From positions 1 through 18,260 of the forward strand of contig JAVBRU010000120.1 in assembly GCA_031547595.1 (NCBI GenBank): a DNA stretch of 18,260 nucleotides, in the 5' to 3' direction. The notes below the pieces were generated by a model. The model ran no database searches. It worked only from the letters and a program-made list of their open reading frames with translations, and was not told the origin of the DNA. A program made the translations under genes and the position numbers. Shown here in pieces: positions 15,205 through 18,260 of the stretch. Every line of letters starts with the position of its first letter. Positions within the stretch are counted from its first letter, which is position 1. The stretch comes from JAVBRU01 sp031547595 (GTDB taxonomy: Bacteria > Bacillota > Clostridia > Christensenellales > Aristaeellaceae).

Positions 15205-16818
15205 TTACAGGCCCAGGCGCGCGATGTTCTCCGCCACCTGACGCTCATACTCGCCATTCACCAAGTCAAAGCCCAGGTTGGCGCGCTTGGCAACGAAATC
15301 GGCCAGGATGGTATCAAAGTCTGCTTCGCTCGCAGCCAGGAGGAGCTTGGGCAGCGTGGTCGCCCATAGCGCATCGATGCGCACGTTGGCGTTGGATTCC
15401 GGGGTATCCAGCGGATACACCACGTCGTACTGGCCAAGATAGGTCACATAGGGGCTGGTCCAGCGCTTGATCTGGCGCAGATACTGCACGAAGTCGCCCT
15501 TCCACTGCTCGCCCATAGGATTATCCATCAGCATCCAGTAGTTCGCATCGCCGCCAATGGTCTTGTCAAAGCCATCGGGATCGGAGCGGTGGTTATCGTA
15601 CAGGTCCTGGATTTCAGGGGTCCAGCGCGGGATGCCGTTCTCGTCAAAATTCCACACTTCGCCTTCCAGGCCGCCCATCCAAATCAGGTGCTGGCCATGT
15701 TCGCTGAGCATGTAGCTGATCAGCCGAATAGCGCGGTCGGGGTTCTTGCAGTTCTTGGAGATAAAGGTCAGCGTCCAGCCGTTGATGGCGCCGCCGGCGA
15801 GCACATAATCGTCGCCCTTGGAGTTCTTGGGGCCATCGATGGCGAGGTAAATCTGCGCACCGGGATCATCGGGGGTTTTGTCCCAGAGGATCTTCTGCTG
15901 GTCGGTGAGGTCGGAGTTTTGGAACATCAGGGCGAAATAACGGCCCTGCGCCAGTTTTTCAGAGATCTGATCACGCTGGTCGATGAAGATGTCATCTTCG
16001 AGGTAACCGTCTTCGCCAAGCTGGCGGAAGGTCTTGAGCCAGGTGATGTACTCGGGATCAGTATAACGGTCGTGACGGGTGCCATCTTCGTTCATGCGGG
16101 GCAGCGCCAGAAAATCAAACAGCATGAGGTCGAAAGATTTGCAGCCGTTGGTGGTTTCAAAGGGGTGGCTGCCCAGCGGGATGAGCGGCAGGCCATCCAC
16201 AGTGGGAAACATTTCGGCAGCGGCCTTGATGGCAGCTGTGAAGCCTTCGGGCGTGGTCATATCGGGGCTGCCAATGGCTTCGTACATGTCCTTGCGCACC
16301 AGGAACGTGGTATTGCTGGTCAGGGTGTCATACTTGTCATAGTCGTCGGGGCTGTAGGAAGCGTTCGGGTAGCCATACACATGGCCGTCCACCTTGGTGT
16401 ACCAGTTGAGGCGGGTGGGCAGCGCCACATCAAAGAAGTATGCATCATACTGTTCGGCCAGCACATCCAGCGCATACAGCATATCGCCGGTGATCATTTC
16501 TTCGATCTGCGAGGTGTTCCAGTCCATGGTCAGGATGTCGGGCAGCTCATCAGAGATGATCAGCGCGTTCAGCTTGTCGGCTTCGTTGCCGGCGGGGGCA
16601 ATGAACTGCACGGTGACGCCGGTTTCTTCGGTGACAGTTTTGGTGAACATGTTATCGCCCCAGCTGTTGCCAAACCAGTTGAAGTTGACATACCAGGTGA
16701 GGGTAATGGGCGAGGTGTCCTTCAGGTAGCCGGGTTCGGCGCCTTCGGCCACGGCGAAGCTGGCCAAAGACAGCAGCATCGCGGCGATAAGCAGCAGGGA
16801 AATGAGCCTTTTTTTCAT
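15205..16818 (-). CDS. Extracellular solute-binding protein, LplA/YtcQ-like family 1
   Basis: This 537-residue secreted binding protein would feed the permeases encoded upstream. It has a classical signal peptide (MKKRLISLLLIAAMLLSLASFAVA) with a probable signal peptidase I site AVA-EG, but no cysteine in that region, so the lipobox normal for Gram-positive binding proteins is missing. The mature part starts with ITLTWYVNFNWFG and has the family pattern EETGVTVQF and DELPDILTMDW, then aromatic-rich regions typical of oligosaccharide binders. The ATG at 16818 is preferred because AAGGAGG (16830-16836) precedes it, though at 11 bases; a TTG at 16851 has no ribosome site. No clear promoter is seen between it and the permease gene, so it is probably cotranscribed. 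The ligand is unknown. Confidence 0.93.
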   Translation of the reverse strand: MKKRLISLLLIAAMLLSLASFAVAEGAEPGYLKDTSPITLTWYVNFNWFGNSWGDNMFTKTVTEETGVTVQFIAPAGNEADKLNALIISDELPDILTMDWNTSQIEEMITGDMLYALDVLAEQYDAYFFDVALPTRLNWYTKVDGHVYGYPNASYSPDDYDKYDTLTSNTTFLVRKDMYEAIGSPDMTTPEGFTAAIKAAAEMFPTVDGLPLIPLGSHPFETTNGCKSFDLMLFDFLALPRMNEDGTRHDRYTDPEYITWLKTFRQLGEDGYLEDDIFIDQRDQISEKLAQGRYFALMFQNSDLTDQQKILWDKTPDDPGAQIYLAIDGPKNSKGDDYVLAGGAINGWTLTFISKNCKNPDRAIRLISYMLSEHGQHLIWMGGLEGEVWNFDENGIPRWTPEIQDLYDNHRSDPDGFDKTIGGDANYWMLMDNPMGEQWKGDFVQYLRQIKRWTSPYVTYLGQYDVVYPLDTPESNANVRIDALWATTLPKLLLAASEADFDTILADFVAKRANLGFDLVNGEYERQVAENIARLGL

Positions 16819-16844
16819 GACGAAACGTTCCTCCTTATTTTTTA

Positions 16845-16858
16845 ACCGCAACTGCGGT
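16845..16858. repeat. Small palindrome upstream of the binding-protein ribosome site
   Basis: ACCGCAACTGCGGT is a 14-base sequence with six-base inverted arms, nine bases upstream of the AAGGAGG site. In RNA it would form a short stem with an AACT loop; it might also be an operator. The role is not known. Confidence 0.35.
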
Positions 16859-16913
16859 ATGAGAAGCTGAAATAGATAGCATCTTGCGTCATCTAAAACG
16901 CGGGATAGGACGA

Positions 16914-17007
16914 GACGATTTTTTCTTCCTGCAAGAAGCAGGAGTGCAGACGTAGCAGAGCTACGTCAAACGGATAGCGACGCCGCAGGAAGGAAAAAGC
17001 GGCCGTC
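16914..17007. repeat. Imperfect palindrome between permease and binding-protein genes
   Basis: GACG followed by TTTTTTCTTCCTGC (16914-16932) faces GCAGGAAGGAAAAAG then CGTC (16985-17007). The centre is a perfect GACGTAGC-AGA-GCTACGTC stem (16949-16967). The T-rich arm comes first on both strands, so it is not a normal intrinsic terminator. It may protect or process the mRNA and allow different levels of permease and binding protein. Confidence 0.55.
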
Positions 17008-17049
17008 TTATACTGCGGATTAGGTGTCGCAAAATGCTTTGATTCCTCT

Positions 17050-17964
17050 TTACTCTTTGACGGCCCCCAGCATCATGCCCTTCACGAAATACTTTTGCAG
17101 AAAGGGATAGACGCACACGATGGGGAAAGTGGTGATGACCATGGTGGCCAGCTTGATGGCTTGAGACGAGGTGAGGTTCTTGCTGGCGATTTCCGCACCG
17201 GCGGCGGAGCTGATGTCGTTGGCAGAGGTCTGGGCGATCACGCGGTACAGGTAGGTCTGGATCGGCTCCAGATCGGGGCGGTTTGTCATGTACATGACGC
17301 CAGAAAAATAATCGTTCCAGTGATATACGCCGTTAAACAGGGCAATGGTGGCGATAACGGGCGTAGACAGAGGCAATACGATGCGCCAGAAAATGCGGAA
17401 ATCCCCCGCGCCGTCGATGCGCGCGCTTTCTTCTAATGCTTCGGGCAGTTCGCGGAAGAACCCCATAAAAATCAGCAGATTGTAGAAGCTGAACAGCGCA
17501 GGAATGATGTATACCCAGAAGTTGTTGAGAAGCGACAGGTTCTTGAGCAGCAAAAAATACGGGAACAGGCCGCCGCCAAAGAACATCGTGATGGTGCCCA
17601 GCGCCAGGTAGAACTTGCGAAACATCAGGCGCTTTTTGCTGAGGCCATAAGATACCATAGCCGTGAACAGCACGCTGAGCGAGGTGCCAATCAAGGTGCG
17701 GCCAATGGTGATCAAAAATGCACGGTAGATTTCGGTGCTTTTGAACACCGCCTTGTAGTTCTCCAGCGAGAACACCCGCGGGAACCAGTAGATGCCGCCC
17801 AGCATGGCATCGTTGGCTTCGTTGAAGGAGTTGACCAGAACATACCACACCGGGTACAGGCACAGAAAACCAACCAATATCATAAAGATGGTGTTTACAA
17901 TCGTGAAGATCGTTTCTGCAGGGGATTCCTTGATGCGGTTGCGGTGCGTGCTTACGCCGATCAT
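17050..17964 (-). CDS. ABC sugar transporter permease, LplC/YtcP type
   Basis: This 304-residue inner-membrane protein is the second permease of a CUT1-type importer. It has about six membrane helices, starting with IFTIVNTIFMILVGFLCLYP. The family block LCLYPVWYVLVNSFNEANDA follows it, then a GGGLFPYFLLLKNL stretch, the ATPase-contacting EAA loop EALEESARIDGAG..FRIFWRIVLP (about residues 172-192), and the typical C-terminus PFLQKYFVKGMMLGAVKE. The length is normal. The start follows a GGGAGGGGGA ribosome site, 15 bases after the stop of the other permease. It works with that permease, the binding protein at 15205-16818 and an ATPase not found here. Confidence 0.95.
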   Translation of the reverse strand: MIGVSTHRNRIKESPAETIFTIVNTIFMILVGFLCLYPVWYVLVNSFNEANDAMLGGIYWFPRVFSLENYKAVFKSTEIYRAFLITIGRTLIGTSLSVLFTAMVSYGLSKKRLMFRKFYLALGTITMFFGGGLFPYFLLLKNLSLLNNFWVYIIPALFSFYNLLIFMGFFRELPEALEESARIDGAGDFRIFWRIVLPLSTPVIATIALFNGVYHWNDYFSGVMYMTNRPDLEPIQTYLYRVIAQTSANDISSAAGAEIASKNLTSSQAIKLATMVITTFPIVCVYPFLQKYFVKGMMLGAVKE

Positions 17965-17979
17965 GCTTCTCCCCCTCCC

Positions 17980-18260
17980 TTAAAACAATGAGCGATCCAG
18001 CAAACGCTTGGATGTGAAGTTTGCGGCAATCAGCAGAATGGAGCCGATGATGGATTTGAAAAGGCCAATCGCGGTGGCGTATCCAAAGCGCCCGTTGCGC
18101 ATACCCATTTCGTAGGTGTAGATATCGAGCACCGAGGCTTTCTCGGCATTCAGCGCGTTTTTCAGCACGAATATCTGATCAAAGTTGGAGTTCATCACGC
18201 CCGATACCGCCAGGATAAACAGGATGCTGATGGTGCCGGTGATGGAGGGCAACGTGATAT
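17980..18260 (-). CDS. ABC sugar transporter permease, LplB type (5' end cut by window edge)
   Basis: Only the last 93 or so residues are present. They read ITLPSITGTISILFILAVSGVM, then a loop with FDQIFVLKN, LDIYTYEMGMRNGRFGYATAIGLFKSIIGSILLIAANF, and a C-terminal SKRLLDRSLF. This is the characteristic end of the LplB/YteP permeases, including the last membrane helix. The reading frame is open through the right edge. It is upstream of, and cotranscribed with, the LplC-type gene, and would form the translocation pore with it. Confidence 0.93.
   Translation of the reverse strand, partial: ITLPSITGTISILFILAVSGVMNSNFDQIFVLKNALNAEKASVLDIYTYEMGMRNGRFGYATAIGLFKSIIGSILLIAANFTSKRLLDRSLF

Noticed and set aside
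15589..16845. Open frame of 418 codons on the plus strand opposite the binding protein
   Set aside because: It is the antisense shadow of a well-supported secreted protein; there is no ribosome site and the composition is repetitive Gly/Val/His.
16910..17010. Palindrome as a CRISPR repeat or rho-independent terminator
   Set aside because: There is a single copy with no spaced repeats, and on both strands the A-rich arm is last, so no U-tract would follow the hairpin.

Overview
The window looks like chromosomal DNA of a carbohydrate-using anaerobe of the Bacillota, most likely class Clostridia. This rests on strong GGAGG-type ribosome sites, sigma-A-like promoters of the TTGACA/TATAAT kind, moderately high GC, tight operons, and the pairing of an LplABC-type sugar importer with a YesM/YesN-type two-component system. 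The genus cannot be told from the sequence. I see no rRNA, tRNA, CRISPR array, insertion sequence or phage gene. No gene-free stretch exceeds 300 bases; the longest is 4245-4542, which holds two divergent promoters.

Region 1 (1-4244, minus strand) is a catabolic operon. In order of transcription it encodes a DhnA/LsrF-type class I aldolase, a SorC-family sugar-responsive regulator, a zinc-dependent sorbitol-dehydrogenase-like oxidoreductase, an AcoX/NAD-kinase-like protein and a MalF-type sugar permease that runs off the left edge. A clear TTGACA-17-TATGAT promoter precedes it. The enzyme set suggests import, oxidation, phosphorylation and aldol cleavage of a sugar or polyol, but the substrate is unknown.

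Region 2 (4476-11698) holds two paralogous proteins of about 490 residues (4543-6003 and 10220-11698). Each has an N-terminal helix-turn-helix and a long conserved C-terminal part that I cannot assign to a known family. Between them lie a DNA-repair operon on the minus strand (exonuclease III, then an SRAP/YedK-type abasic-site protein) and a two-component operon on the plus strand (OmpR-type response regulator, then a 7TMR-DISM histidine kinase). The second paralog has its own near-consensus promoter, whose -35 box overlaps the kinase stop codon, and a leader with a hairpin plus T-tract and two further palindromes. Both paralogs end tail-to-tail on the next gene with no room for a separate terminator. 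This paralog pair is the best candidate in the window for an undescribed system.

Region 3 (11695-18260, minus strand) is a carbohydrate import and sensing locus: two LplB/LplC-type permeases (the first cut by the right edge), an extracellular solute-binding protein without a lipobox, and then, behind a strong hairpin and a separate promoter, a YesM-type sensor kinase and a YesN-type AraC response regulator. The sensor pair probably controls this importer. Neither transporter cluster shows its ATPase within the window. Large imperfect palindromes lie on both sides of the binding-protein gene.
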